Source of the DNA: Algoriphagus marincola DSM 16067
GTDB lineage: Bacteria > Bacteroidota > Bacteroidia > Cytophagales > Cyclobacteriaceae
Direction: 5' to 3'
Length of the DNA: 64,000 nucleotides
NCBI RefSeq assembly: GCF_000429405.1
Contig: NZ_AUBU01000003.1
Span: forward strand, 310,001-374,000
Shown here: positions 50,896 to 59,961 of the stretch, one piece after another
Layout: the number at the start of each line of letters is the position of its first letter
Position numbering within the stretch: position 1 is the stretch's first letter
Notes under the pieces: model-generated
Databases searched by the model: none
The model's input: the letters and a program-made list of their open reading frames with translations, nothing else
Told to the model about the DNA's origin: nothing
Translations under genes and position numbers: made by a program

Positions 50896-53601
50896 TTAAT
50901 TATTCAAGTTTTGAACCAAAATTATTGTTGTCAAAGCACCTGTGGTGACTGAAAGAATCTGGATAAATGTATCAATAAATGGCTTATCTGACTTTTCCTT
51001 AGGAGGCTTGCGATTCACTAAAATTCTTGAATCAGGAAGAACGGTTGGATTTTTGAAAAGACCAATTTTGGAGGATAAACCATTAGGTTGAATTAAAAAG
51101 GCTTTCCCCCCTTCCTTACGGACTTTTCCTCCTGCATTTCTTAGGTAGAATTTGGCTTTCTTTCCTTCTTTCCAGACAAAATTGACCTCATTTTCCACCG
51201 CTCCTAAAACTTCGACTGTACCGGCCCTGTCTGCTATAAATATTTGATCTCCATCTTGAAAAAAAGACTGTTGTAAATTACCTGATTTAGAAAGGTTTAC
51301 TGCCAATACATTTCCATTTCGAATAACATAAGAAGCGGGTAAATAAGCATCATCCCGAAGTCCTCCTACCTTATCAGCCAGGGCAGAGAAGGTTTCAAAT
51401 CGTTCCTCCAATACTATAGAACCCGGAAAACGTACAGCTCCATCGATAGAAATACTTCGAAGGGGTTCTACTCCCTCTTGTTTACGAACAGAAATGATAT
51501 CATTATTTTCTAAAACGAAGTTGGTGTTTGAAGAATTTGTATTTCCCAAAAGGTAGTCCGAATCAGGAATAATATCAAAGCGTTGAGAAAGTTGCCCAGT
51601 ATTATAATCAAATCGCTCCCTATTCACTACCACTAAATCCTGATCTGCATACTCAAGAAAACCACCAGCTTGTAAAATGGCATCCTCCACACTCATCCCT
51701 GCCGTAAGGAGAATTTCCATAGGTTCACGTACGTACCCAGTCACTCGGACAGTGGGATTAATCACCTCAGTCACTTCTTTTGAATACAAAATCACCTCAT
51801 CCTTAGGCTGAAGGTAAGTTTCTTGCAATTCGGCAAGCTTATCCAAGGAATAGGTATTCACCTGAAAAATCCCTGATTCTGCATCAAATCGCTTGAGGTC
51901 AATCCGGGAGGTTAGTAATTTGGATTGATAGTCAAGCTCCTCGAAAGAAGTGGATTGAAATATTAAGTCAAAAAGAGAAAGATTCTCTCGCCAGAATAGA
52001 GATTTTCTTCCTTTAGAATCAAGGCTGCCTACATTCTGTGAAGAATTAGAAATAAGAGAATCTGAACTATCTAATCCGAAACCTGAGATATAAACCAATT
52101 TTTCTCCTTGGACTTCCTGTAGTGAATAGACTTTTACCGAATCCTGACTTTCCAGTTGGATAGGCAGCGAGTTGTTAAGCACAGACTGCAAATTATAGGT
52201 AGTAAAGCTTCGCTTCCCATTAAGATTTTCCTTATAGACATCTACCTTTCCTAAATAGGTGTTTGGGCGGATATTTTTACCTGCATTTAGAATCAATGAT
52301 TTAAGATCAGGAAACTCAGAAATTGGATAATCTCCAGGTTGATTTACATTTCCACTCAAAGTCACTTGATTCAGAACTTTTTCAAGAATTGGAAAAAAAC
52401 GAACTACGTCGCCATCCTGAAGTTGATATTCACTGGCAGTTTGGTAATTGGCGGAAGTAAGAAACCTATCATAAATATCCTGACCATTTCTCTCCATATC
52501 AGACTTAATCCGTTGAATTGTCACAGTTTCACGGGAGGTATTTACTGGAAGTCCACCTGAAAAACGGATCAAATCCTGCAGCGTTTCTCCAGGTTTTAAT
52601 TCATAGATCGCTGGTTTCTTTACTTCACCCTGAAGCGTAACTGTGGACTGACGAGGGGGGATAAAAATCAAGTCATTGGAAGTGAGTCTGAAATCTTCAT
52701 TCAATGAACCTGAGGTAAGAAAGTCATATAAATCTACTTCCCGGTATAATTGATTATTCCTGTAAACCTTAATTGAACGTAGAGATCCCGATGTTTTTAT
52801 ACCACCTGAGGTATATAAGGCTGTTAAGACAGAAGCCATACCAGAAACCAAATGAGCTCCTGGAGCGTTACTTTCACCGACCACAGTGATTTTCACCGGT
52901 CTAATTTGGGTAAGCGAGACATCGAGAAAGGTAGTTTGCCTAGCAGAAAGCAAACCTGAGAAATACTTCCCGAAATAGACTGTAAGGCGGTCTCGAAGCG
53001 TGCCATAGGTATTGCCTGCTGCTTGAAACACCCCGAAATTTGGAATGGTAATATTTCCATTGAGATCCACTTCTGCCTCAACTTCCAGGGAGTTGTCCCC
53101 AAAGATGACAATCCTAAGCCGATCTCCAGGAGAAATCAAGTATCCCTCATCGATATTTCCTACCAGATAATCCTTGGATAGATAAGGATTATTATCAAAT
53201 ATGCTGTAACCAAAATAGGTCGAATCGGACTTAGTGGTACCCAAAGATCTTACATCCATTATTACCTCATCAGCTAAAGTAGTAGTATCCAAACCAATTT
53301 CTGAAGGGTTTTGAGTTTGAGGCATGGATGGATTTAAGCCTTGAGAAGGAGTAGACTCTTGGTTCCCCAAATAATTATTAAGAAAGGCATCAAAATCAAT
53401 TCCTCTCATTCGAGCCATTTGTCTTGCTTGATTTTCGGATATGCCTCTTTTTGCCAATTCATCAAGAGCTTGCTGCCTAGTGTTGATATCCATTGCCGCA
53501 GCTTGTTTGGCAAGTTGCTCCTCTGACTGTCCATAAGCAATTGATGAAAATAGGACGAAAGTAAAGAGGGTTCCTAAGATTGAGTTAAAGAGTGATTTCA
53601 A
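50896..53601 (-). CDS. Polysaccharide export protein with multiple SLBB domains (Wza-like)
   Basis: A 901-residue outer-membrane exporter. A signal peptide ends near AYGQ (residue 25). The poly-export domain (about 155-240) has YLISPGDRLRIVIFGDNSLEVEAEVDLNGNI. Several SLBB repeats follow (e.g. VTLQGEVKKPAIYELKPGETL, VTLSGNVNQPGDYPI, VRVTGYVREPMEILLTAGM). The C-terminus has a hydrophobic helix FIQILSVTTGALTTIILVQ suited to form the pore helix. It is much longer than E. coli Wza, as usual in Bacteroidota. First gene of the minus-strand locus. Confidence 0.92.
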   Translation of the reverse strand: MKSLFNSILGTLFTFVLFSSIAYGQSEEQLAKQAAAMDINTRQQALDELAKRGISENQARQMARMRGIDFDAFLNNYLGNQESTPSQGLNPSMPQTQNPSEIGLDTTTLADEVIMDVRSLGTTKSDSTYFGYSIFDNNPYLSKDYLVGNIDEGYLISPGDRLRIVIFGDNSLEVEAEVDLNGNITIPNFGVFQAAGNTYGTLRDRLTVYFGKYFSGLLSARQTTFLDVSLTQIRPVKITVVGESNAPGAHLVSGMASVLTALYTSGGIKTSGSLRSIKVYRNNQLYREVDLYDFLTSGSLNEDFRLTSNDLIFIPPRQSTVTLQGEVKKPAIYELKPGETLQDLIRFSGGLPVNTSRETVTIQRIKSDMERNGQDIYDRFLTSANYQTASEYQLQDGDVVRFFPILEKVLNQVTLSGNVNQPGDYPISEFPDLKSLILNAGKNIRPNTYLGKVDVYKENLNGKRSFTTYNLQSVLNNSLPIQLESQDSVKVYSLQEVQGEKLVYISGFGLDSSDSLISNSSQNVGSLDSKGRKSLFWRENLSLFDLIFQSTSFEELDYQSKLLTSRIDLKRFDAESGIFQVNTYSLDKLAELQETYLQPKDEVILYSKEVTEVINPTVRVTGYVREPMEILLTAGMSVEDAILQAGGFLEYADQDLVVVNRERFDYNTGQLSQRFDIIPDSDYLLGNTNSSNTNFVLENNDIISVRKQEGVEPLRSISIDGAVRFPGSIVLEERFETFSALADKVGGLRDDAYLPASYVIRNGNVLAVNLSKSGNLQQSFFQDGDQIFIADRAGTVEVLGAVENEVNFVWKEGKKAKFYLRNAGGKVRKEGGKAFLIQPNGLSSKIGLFKNPTVLPDSRILVNRKPPKEKSDKPFIDTFIQILSVTTGALTTIILVQNLNN

Positions 53602-53902
53602 GGTATTTTAATTTTCTTGCTAGAAGTAAAATTTCGGGAATTAATTCTATGTATTAAAGTCTGAAATGTAAAGAAAGCTATTTATTGATATATGCAAAGC
53701 TTCGCCCTTTCAGTCCCAATCTAGAGAAAAAATCGATTTTGAATTCTGCTTGGAGATGGATCAGTAGTAAAGGATTCCCGTAGCTTCTTCCTCGATATAT
53801 TTCTTCCTTCTTAGGTCTTAGCTTATAAAAAAGACTGGTTAACAGTTAATTTGGGGGTCAAAAAGCCAAAACCTTGCCATCATTAGCAGTGTTTTGACGC
53901 TT

Positions 53903-53910
53903 CAAAGATA
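53903..53910 (-). promoter_or_regulatory. Candidate -7 element (TATCTTTG) for the polysaccharide operon
   Basis: On the minus strand TATCTTTG matches TAnnTTTG. No TTG is seen at the right distance upstream. If used, the transcript would carry a leader of almost 300 bases before the exporter start at 53601. The 53602-53902 stretch has no ORF and no obvious riboswitch. Confidence 0.3.
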
Positions 53911-54066
53911 TAAAAACGAGCAGTTTTGGTACTCATTTTAAATCCTATTTCCACTAACTTTTTTTATATACTATTTTTTGCATTTTATATTAAATTATTG
54001 CCTTTTGAATTTAGATTAATAACTTCTTTATTGAATAAAAAAATAAGCCATGATTTTAAAGAAAAG

Positions 54067-54600
54067 TGCTTTCTGCAATGGGGAGGATATGGCTGCGCCA
54101 AGATAGGTGGTTAATCTCACCGACTGAAAGGAGGTGTATCTTGGGAGGCGCAGACGACTATATCTTTCCAAACGAAGGGAGGGATTTCTTTCTGAACATA
54201 GTGAAGATTTTTAAAAGATAGCTACGCAGATAGGTAAAGATATGGCTTCGCCGAGATAGAGTCTTTCTCACCGAAGAAAGGAGATATGTCTTTTGAAGCG
54301 AAGTCGACGATATTAGAGAAGATAGCTGCGCAGATATAAAAAGATATGGCTTCGCCAAGATAGACGGTCTATCTAACCGACTGAAAGGCGGGGTATCTTG
54401 GAAGGCGTAGACGACTATATCTTTCCAAACGAAGGGAGGGATTTCTTTCTGAACATAGTGAAGATTTTTAAAAGATAGCTACGCAGATAGGTAAAGATAT
54501 GGCTGCGCCAAGATAGACGGTCTATCTTACCGACTGAAAGGAGGTGTATCTTGGGAGGCGAAGCCGACTATATTGCTGAGCGTAGTGAAGTTTATTTCGC
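54067..54600. repeat. AGATATGGCTGCGCC word array with a long direct duplication
   Basis: Words such as GATATGGCTGCGCCAAGATAG and GATAGCTGCGCAGATA are repeated. A block of more than 90 bases starting AGACGACTATATCTTTCC at 54152 recurs almost unchanged at 54409, 257 bases apart. Related text (TATATCTTGGCGCAGCCATATCTTTC) is found at 59753. ORFs here are repeat by-products; no gene is supported between 53602 and 54712. Confidence 0.75.
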
Positions 54601-54624
54601 CATAGGCGTATTTCTTTCAATTTC

Positions 54625-54682
54625 GAGACTGCCTGCCCTCCGGGAGGCGGGCTGCTCCACTACGCGGCTCGCAGTGACGGTA
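54625..54682. repeat. 58-bp inverted repeat, left copy, flanking the penicillin acylase gene
   Basis: It starts GAGACTGCCTGCCCTCC and ends GCAGTGACGGTA. It matches the reverse complement of 57116-57173 at 57 of 58 positions (A/G at one site). It contains the GCCTGCC...GGCGGGC hairpin also found near 3897 and 11203. Confidence 0.9.
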
Positions 54683-54712
54683 AAAACAGTAATTTCTGGA
54701 ACGAAGTGAAGC

Positions 54713-56890
54713 CTATTTCCTCCTCCCCGGCTGATATATTTCCTCCATTCTTTTTTCTACCTCTTCTCTATAAAAGGCTACATCCTTAAAATTAGCATCG
54801 GCATAACGCTGGGCTTGATCAAGAAAGTGAGGAGAATCGGGATCGGAACTCTGACCACCTGCCAAAATACTCTTGGCTTTTACTTTCTCGCCAAACTCTA
54901 CCACTGCCACAAAGCTATTGCCCGAGCTACCATAAAGAGCTTTGGTTCCCTCTTTTTGACTGGCACCATAGGATGCCAATGCTCCCCATCTACCGGAAGC
55001 CAATCCAATCGGAATGAAGGGCTTGTCATCATCATATTTCAGATCAATATCTCCACTAAGTCGCTGAAACCTGTTGACTTGTCCCCAGGCTAAGTTCCAA
55101 GTTCCAAAGTCTTCTTTCAATTGCTCAAGGGTCTCTTCAAAAACTTGAACCATCTGCTTCTGAACATCCGCTTGAGAATGTGATTCCAAAGTTTCATTTT
55201 CAACCAGATCATTTAAATCCCGGAATTGACGCTGATAGTTAATCCCATAAAAATGAGCCAAGGTCATCGCTTCGGATTCCTTGGATGTTTTAAAATCCCA
55301 GGCCTTAAGAATCTCTTTTGCAGCCATCAGATCGGTGTTGTTTCCATACTTTTCAAGAGCGTTCACCAATGCTGGAATCAAACGCTGAAGAGCAGGAATT
55401 ACCGGGTCATAGGCCAATTCAATAAAGGAATCCAAATCTAGATTTTCAGCCTTTGATAACACATCCACCGCATGAATGCCACGGAAATTTTCCTGGTCAG
55501 GAGCCATATAAAAAGGATAATCCTCGGCTTTTGGACTGAATGGACCTGCTGCCGTAAATGGAGTTGAATTACAGTTTTGAATCCAGTTGGTCGGAGGATT
55601 CAGGATTGTAATGCTTTCATCTACCGTATGCAAGCCTTGCCAATCAGTTGCAGGATCTGAGCCATCTACAGGTTTGGAATAATCGTATTGTGGGTCTCTT
55701 TTGGGAATAAAATTACCATGGAAGTAAGCGATATTGCCTTCCGCATCCGCAAAGACCGTATTGTTGGAAGAATTGGTTCGAATATCCATCATCTCCCGAA
55801 ACTCCTCATAATTATCCAGCTTGGTTCGGGTATAGCTCTGAATCAGGGCATTGACTGGGTCCCAATTGATTCGGGTAGCCACCCAATTGTCCCCAAGTTT
55901 GTGAGTAATTGGACCCTGATGAGTTCTGTACATGGTAAAGTCCTTAGTCTTGAGCCCCTCCGAGGTTTTGTACGAGAGTGTCACAGGAACTTCCTCAAGT
56001 TCACGCTTTTCATCACCATACTGATAAAAATATTTACCGTTTTCCTCAACAACCTCCTGCTTAAACTCATCGATAAAATCCACACGCGTGGAAGTATGAA
56101 TCCATCCTGTTTTCTCATTAAATCCTTGATACACAAAAAACTGGCCCCAGGTGACAGCACCATAGGCATTCAATCCCTCCTCGCTTACCACGTGAACTTC
56201 AGGTCGAAAATAAAAAGAGGTATGAGGATTGATTAGCAGCATGGCATTTCCGGAGGCAGTCATATCCCCACGGATTGCAATTCCGTTACTTCCCTTGGGC
56301 TCTTCATATGGGTCAGGGTGATTCAAACCATCCCCAAATTCAGAATAGGCCAAAGCCTTATTTTCTTCATAAAATGCTCTGATTCTGGAGGTAGGTATTT
56401 GCTCTATATCCCCTCCAATGGAACCCTCAAAAAAGTACATAGGAAACCAAGGTTCATAGCGCTCAATCACTTGAGGCTCCACTTCAGGATGCGTGTGCAG
56501 GAAATAATTGACCCCATCAGCAAAAGCCTGACAAAGCTCCTTCAACCAATCCGGGGCCTTTTCATACGCAGCTTTGGCCTCTGCCTCTGTCATATATAGG
56601 TTTGCTCTCAAATCAGAATAAAGCGCTTCTTCTCCTTCGAGTTCGGCCAATCTACCCGTAGCCCAAATGTAATTTCGCTCTACCCTCCTGAAGTCGTCCT
56701 CACATTGGGCATAAAGCAATCCAAAAACCGCATCCGCATCACTTTTTCCATAAATATGAGGCACTCCAAAATCATCCCGGATGATCTCCACCCGTTCTGC
56801 TTGGGCTTCCCAAATATCGATTTCAGTCGGAGTCTTACAGGCAAAAACGAAAGAAAGAAAAGCAGCTAAGAAGAAGGTGGATCGGAGCAT
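54713..56890 (-). CDS. Penicillin acylase family Ntn-hydrolase, lipoprotein
   Basis: A 725-residue protein started at ATG 56890 (MLRSTFFLAAFLSFVFACKTP), giving a lipobox with Cys near residue 18; the open frame upstream runs through repeat DNA. The alpha part begins VEIIRDDFGVPHIYGKSDADAVFGLLYAQ. The junction to the beta part is seen as PKGSNGIAIRGDMTASGNAMLLINPHTSF, with the predicted nucleophile Ser in GSN. Family members cleave acyl amides, including acyl-homoserine lactones in some species. The substrate is unknown. It is bracketed by a 58-bp inverted repeat. Confidence 0.9.
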   Translation of the reverse strand: MLRSTFFLAAFLSFVFACKTPTEIDIWEAQAERVEIIRDDFGVPHIYGKSDADAVFGLLYAQCEDDFRRVERNYIWATGRLAELEGEEALYSDLRANLYMTEAEAKAAYEKAPDWLKELCQAFADGVNYFLHTHPEVEPQVIERYEPWFPMYFFEGSIGGDIEQIPTSRIRAFYEENKALAYSEFGDGLNHPDPYEEPKGSNGIAIRGDMTASGNAMLLINPHTSFYFRPEVHVVSEEGLNAYGAVTWGQFFVYQGFNEKTGWIHTSTRVDFIDEFKQEVVEENGKYFYQYGDEKRELEEVPVTLSYKTSEGLKTKDFTMYRTHQGPITHKLGDNWVATRINWDPVNALIQSYTRTKLDNYEEFREMMDIRTNSSNNTVFADAEGNIAYFHGNFIPKRDPQYDYSKPVDGSDPATDWQGLHTVDESITILNPPTNWIQNCNSTPFTAAGPFSPKAEDYPFYMAPDQENFRGIHAVDVLSKAENLDLDSFIELAYDPVIPALQRLIPALVNALEKYGNNTDLMAAKEILKAWDFKTSKESEAMTLAHFYGINYQRQFRDLNDLVENETLESHSQADVQKQMVQVFEETLEQLKEDFGTWNLAWGQVNRFQRLSGDIDLKYDDDKPFIPIGLASGRWGALASYGASQKEGTKALYGSSGNSFVAVVEFGEKVKAKSILAGGQSSDPDSPHFLDQAQRYADANFKDVAFYREEVEKRMEEIYQPGRRK

Positions 56891-57019
56891 GTATTTAAAT
56901 TTGGGTGAAACTCTAAATAAAGTAAATATTGGGAAATTTGGCTTGGAAAATTTGAAGGGCGGTTTTTCTATCTCATTCCTAGGAGCAACGATATCTCTCT
57001 TGCAAAGGAGAAAAGTAAG

Positions 57020-57270
57020 AAATATAACTTCGGTGAAATACACTTTGTGAAATACGAATTCAGCGAAATACACTTCGTCAAATATGCTTCACTACTTTTA
57101 GCGAGATATTGGACTTACCGTCACTGCGAGCCGCGTAGCGGAGCAGCCCGCCTCCCGGAGGGCAGGCAGTCTCAAAAATGAAGAAAATACACCATGTGAA
57201 ATACACCTCACTCCTTTCGGTGAAATAAATAGTGGTGAAGTGCCAACCCGTGGTGGACAGGACTTGTAAC
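57020..57270. repeat. GAAATACAC word array
   Basis: GTGAAATACACTT, CGAAATACACTTCG and GTGAAATACACCTC words surround the right inverted repeat. The final part AAGTGCCAACCCGTGGTGGAC (57238-57258) resembles the first helix segment of the structured repeat (copies A and E). The 56891-57397 gap otherwise holds no gene; short ORFs on the minus strand are repeat by-products. Confidence 0.6.
57116..57173. repeat. 58-bp inverted repeat, right copy
   Basis: Reverse complement of 54625-54682 with one mismatch. With the left copy it encloses about 2.4 kb containing only the penicillin acylase gene. Confidence 0.9.
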
Positions 57271-57365
57271 ACGACCGGATTGAAAATCCTACGATAAGAC
57301 AACATTTAAAAACCACTCGATATTTCGGAAAATTCTGTAAAACTTCATTTTTCTATTCAAAATTT

Positions 57366-57373
57366 TACCTTTG
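57366..57373 (+). promoter_or_regulatory. Candidate -7 element (TACCTTTG) for the D-threonine-aldolase-like gene
   Basis: A full match to TAnnTTTG, 24 bases before the ATG at 57398. It overlaps an alternative TTG start at 57371, which argues for the ATG as the true start. Confidence 0.45.
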
Positions 57374-57397
57374 AAAAATCATAAAAACCCAACACCC

Positions 57398-58504
57398 ATG
57401 GACTACCGATCTTTGATTTCCTCTCCTACTCTTTTGATTGATGAAAAAATCTGCCGTGCCAATATTAAAAAAATGGCGGATAAAGCATCTCTCCACCAAA
57501 TGGAACTGATTCCCCATTGGAAAACTGCCCAGTCAAGGACTATTGGCAATTGGGCAAAAGATTACGGCATTCGGCAAATCACGGCTTCTTCCATTAGACA
57601 AGCTGCCTACTTGAACAACCAGGGTTGGGAAAATATCCACATTGCCTTCCCCTTCAATGTTAGAGAAATACCAAGGCTGAATAAAATCACAGAAAGCCAG
57701 TTCATTTCTGTTCAGATCGTCAATACCTTCACCATCTCCAAATTAGCCGAAGAACTTAAAAACTCCATCGGGTTTATGATTGAAATAGATGCTGGATACG
57801 GTAGAACGGGGGTTCACATGAGTGATTTTGGGAAAATTGACGAAATTCTTCGGATTGCAGCGGGGTCTGATAAATTGAATTTTATTGGCTTCTACATACA
57901 TCCAGGGCATACCTATTACATGCCAGACAAGGAGGGAATCTATCATGAGACCCGGCAGGCATTAGCCATGCTCAAATCTAAATATCAGGCTCAATTTGAA
58001 AGTTTAAAAACCCGAATCGGGGATACTCCCGGCTGTGCTGTGGCACATGATTTTGGAGATATCGATGAGATGGGTCCGGGAAATTTTGTGTTTTATGATT
58101 TAATGCAGGCGGATTTAAAAAGCTGCGAAAAATCGGATATTGCCGTTGCGCTTGCGGTTCCTGTGGTAGATATTATTCCAGAGCGAAGTGAAATTTTGGT
58201 TCACGGTGGTGGAGTACATCTGGCAAAAGACTTTTTGCAAGATGAAAGTGGTCAAAAGATCTTTGGAGAAGTGGTGCTTCTGAATGAAAAAGGCTGGGAA
58301 ATCCCAAGTGAAACCAGCATTGTCAAAAGTATTTCTCAGGAACATGGCTTGATTAAAGCTTCGAAGGAATTATTGGAGCAAGTGAAAGTGGGAGATCTTT
58401 TGGGAATCCTTCCTGTCCACTCTTGTATGACCGCCGATGCGATGGGCGCTTATTTAAGCTTGACTGGCGAATGGGTAGATCATGCGGAAAAGAAGAGTTT
58501 TTAA
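57398..58504 (+). CDS. D-threonine-aldolase-like PLP enzyme (alanine racemase N-terminal fold)
   Basis: A 368-residue fold-type III PLP protein. The PLP lysine is about K42 in IPHWKTAQS, equivalent to the PHxKTHK motif of D-threonine aldolases. GFMIEIDAGYGRTGVHMSDF and the metal-binding end LPVHSCMTADAMGAYL (His/Cys pair) complete the D-threonine-aldolase / D-serine-dehydratase-like pattern. It probably cleaves or dehydrates a D-3-hydroxy amino acid with a divalent metal. Single gene with its own promoter motif. Confidence 0.85.
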   Translation: MDYRSLISSPTLLIDEKICRANIKKMADKASLHQMELIPHWKTAQSRTIGNWAKDYGIRQITASSIRQAAYLNNQGWENIHIAFPFNVREIPRLNKITESQFISVQIVNTFTISKLAEELKNSIGFMIEIDAGYGRTGVHMSDFGKIDEILRIAAGSDKLNFIGFYIHPGHTYYMPDKEGIYHETRQALAMLKSKYQAQFESLKTRIGDTPGCAVAHDFGDIDEMGPGNFVFYDLMQADLKSCEKSDIAVALAVPVVDIIPERSEILVHGGGVHLAKDFLQDESGQKIFGEVVLLNEKGWEIPSETSIVKSISQEHGLIKASKELLEQVKVGDLLGILPVHSCMTADAMGAYLSLTGEWVDHAEKKSF

Positions 58505-58584
58505 ATCGACGATTTACGATTCAATTTTTCAACTGAACCGTTTTTCAAATTTTGATCGCCAGATTTTTTCTAATCGGTTTAATA

Positions 58585-58815
58585 TCGAATGATGAATTTG
58601 CCTGCTGCAAGCAGGTTTTCAATGTCGAATGTCGAAGTTGCCTGCTGCAATCAGGTCTCGAATTTGGTAAAAGTGCTGAAGGCACGACTTATAACAGCCC
58701 AGTATGAGCAAAGAGGAACGATGAGCGAAATGCTGGGTAAAAAAGAAATAAAATCACCCCAGCGCTGGCCCATGATTTTTGATTTGTAACCCAATTAATT
58801 GTGCCAGCAAGACGA
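58585..58815. repeat. Structured repeat family, copy C, with CCTGCTGCAAGCAGG palindromes
   Basis: It begins with CCTGCT-GCA-AGCAGG (58601-58615). Then come GTGC (58673-58676)/GCAC (58682-58685), CCCAG (58698-58702)/CTGGG (58733-58737) and GCTGGC (58764-58769)/GCCAGC (58803-58808). The unit is repeated as copy D 339 bases later. Confidence 0.75.
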
Positions 58816-58923
58816 AGAGGAATCTTTATAGACGAAATACGATTTACGAAATACGGCGTTTTTGTCTCAATTGACCTCAAATCATTCCTCTAGAGTTCTT
58901 CTTCTCGCTCGGCAGTTTTAATG

Positions 58924-59150
58924 TCGAATGATGAACTTGCCTGCTGCAAGCAGGTTTTGAATTATGAATATCGAAGTTGCCTGCTGCAATCAGGTCTCGA
59001 ATTTGGTAAAAGTGCTGAAGGCACGACTTATAACAGCCCAGTATGAGCAAAGAGGAACGATGAGCGAAATGCTGGGTAAAAAAGAAATAAAATCACCCCA
59101 GCGCTGGCCCATGATTTTTGATTTGTAACCCAATTAATTGTGACAGCAAG
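58924..59150. repeat. Structured repeat family, copy D
   Basis: Tandem duplicate of copy C. Helices are GTGC/GCAC at 59012-59024, CCCAG (59037-59041)/CTGGG (59072-59076) and GCTGGC (59103-59108) against GACAGC (59142-59147), where one base has changed. The 58816-58923 stretch between C and D repeats the module seen at 23845-23975. Confidence 0.75.
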
Positions 59151-59222
59151 ACGAAGAGGAATTTTACAATTAGCCTTTTTAAAGATCAACCCGTCATAGT
59201 TGATTTTTGCGTGTTTTTTCTT

Positions 59223-59389
59223 GATACTTTTTCGCCAAAAAGTATCCAAAAGACATTGGCCCAGTCTTTTCTTCAAATCGCAGCTAGTGAATCGAAAAAA
59301 ATAAAACTTCGTCGCGATTTGATTTTTGAAAGGCTCAGAAATCTAAAAATGGGCGGATTCCCGAAACAAGTTCGGGACTAGCCCATTTT
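59223..59389. repeat. Two strong hairpins in an otherwise empty stretch
   Basis: GATACTTTTT-CGCC-AAAAAGTATC (59223-59246) is a perfect 10-bp stem. AAAATGGGC (59346-59354) pairs with GCCCATTTT (59381-59389) and encloses TCCCGAA/TTCGGGA (59359-59377). Open frames across this area show no recognisable protein, so they look like decayed repeat or gene relics. Confidence 0.6.
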
Positions 59390-59534
59390 CTTAACGATTT
59401 CCTTGCCTTGCAAAAACCGAAAATCCCGTAGGCCATCCCAAATACTCTAAAATTCCACCCTACCTATGGAAGGTAAGGTATGCATGGAGACCTCTTTCAA
59501 ATTCAGGCAGCCAAAAACGACGAAAACGAGAGTG

Positions 59535-59675
59535 CTGTAGTGCCGGTCCGCTTTGGTGGACGTCAATTTTTTCAATAGCCAGGGGTTTCAACCCCTAGAA
59601 AATAAATTTACGGGTCCCCCAGCGCTGGCCTATAGTCTTTGATGTGGAAACGCATTCTTAGTGCCAGCAAGAGAA
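59535..59675. repeat. Structured repeat family, copy E (most diverged)
   Basis: GTCC (59546-59549)/GGAC (59558-59561), then a short AGGGGTT-TC-AACCCCT hairpin (59581-59596) in place of the longer second helix, then GCTGGC (59624-59629)/GCCAGC (59663-59668). The end CCAGCAAGAG matches copy A. Confidence 0.7.
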
Positions 59676-59950
59676 CGTAAAACCCTGAAAAAAAAAGGCC
59701 GTGCGTGATGACCTGTCTACCTAAGGTAGGCACCAAGGGCGGCGAAAGCCCTTATATCTTGGCGCAGCCATATCTTTCTTTATCTGCGAGGCTATCTTTT
59801 ATTCCTTTGCTGAATTGAATGGGTAAGATTTTCGATACGTCCAATGCCTTTTTTGACCTAAAAACATTCCTCTGAAAGCATTCTTTTCAGTTGACGTTTA
59901 AATTTCGAATGATAAACTTGCCTGCTGCAAGCAGGTTCTCAATTTCGAAT
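59676..59950. repeat. Repeat remnants before the aldo/keto reductase gene
   Basis: It contains ACCTGTCTACCTAAGGTAGGCACC, the TATATCTTGGCGCAGCCATATC words and, at 59920-59934, the palindrome CCTGCTGCAAGCAGG again, preceded by a TTTCGAATGATAAACTTG module. No gene or clear terminator was seen. Confidence 0.6.
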
Positions 59951-59961
59951 TGCACTCCATC

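Noticed and set aside
54158-54358. 66-codon minus-strand ORF
   Set aside because: Lies entirely within the AGATATGGC word array and has no protein-like composition.
55688-56236. 182-codon + strand ORF
   Set aside because: Lies wholly inside the penicillin acylase gene on the other strand, which has clear family motifs.
58689-59276. Two minus-strand ORFs ending in WASAGVILFLFYPAF...HTGLL
   Set aside because: Both are translations of the structured repeat copies C and D; such short proteins are artefacts of the repeat, not genes.
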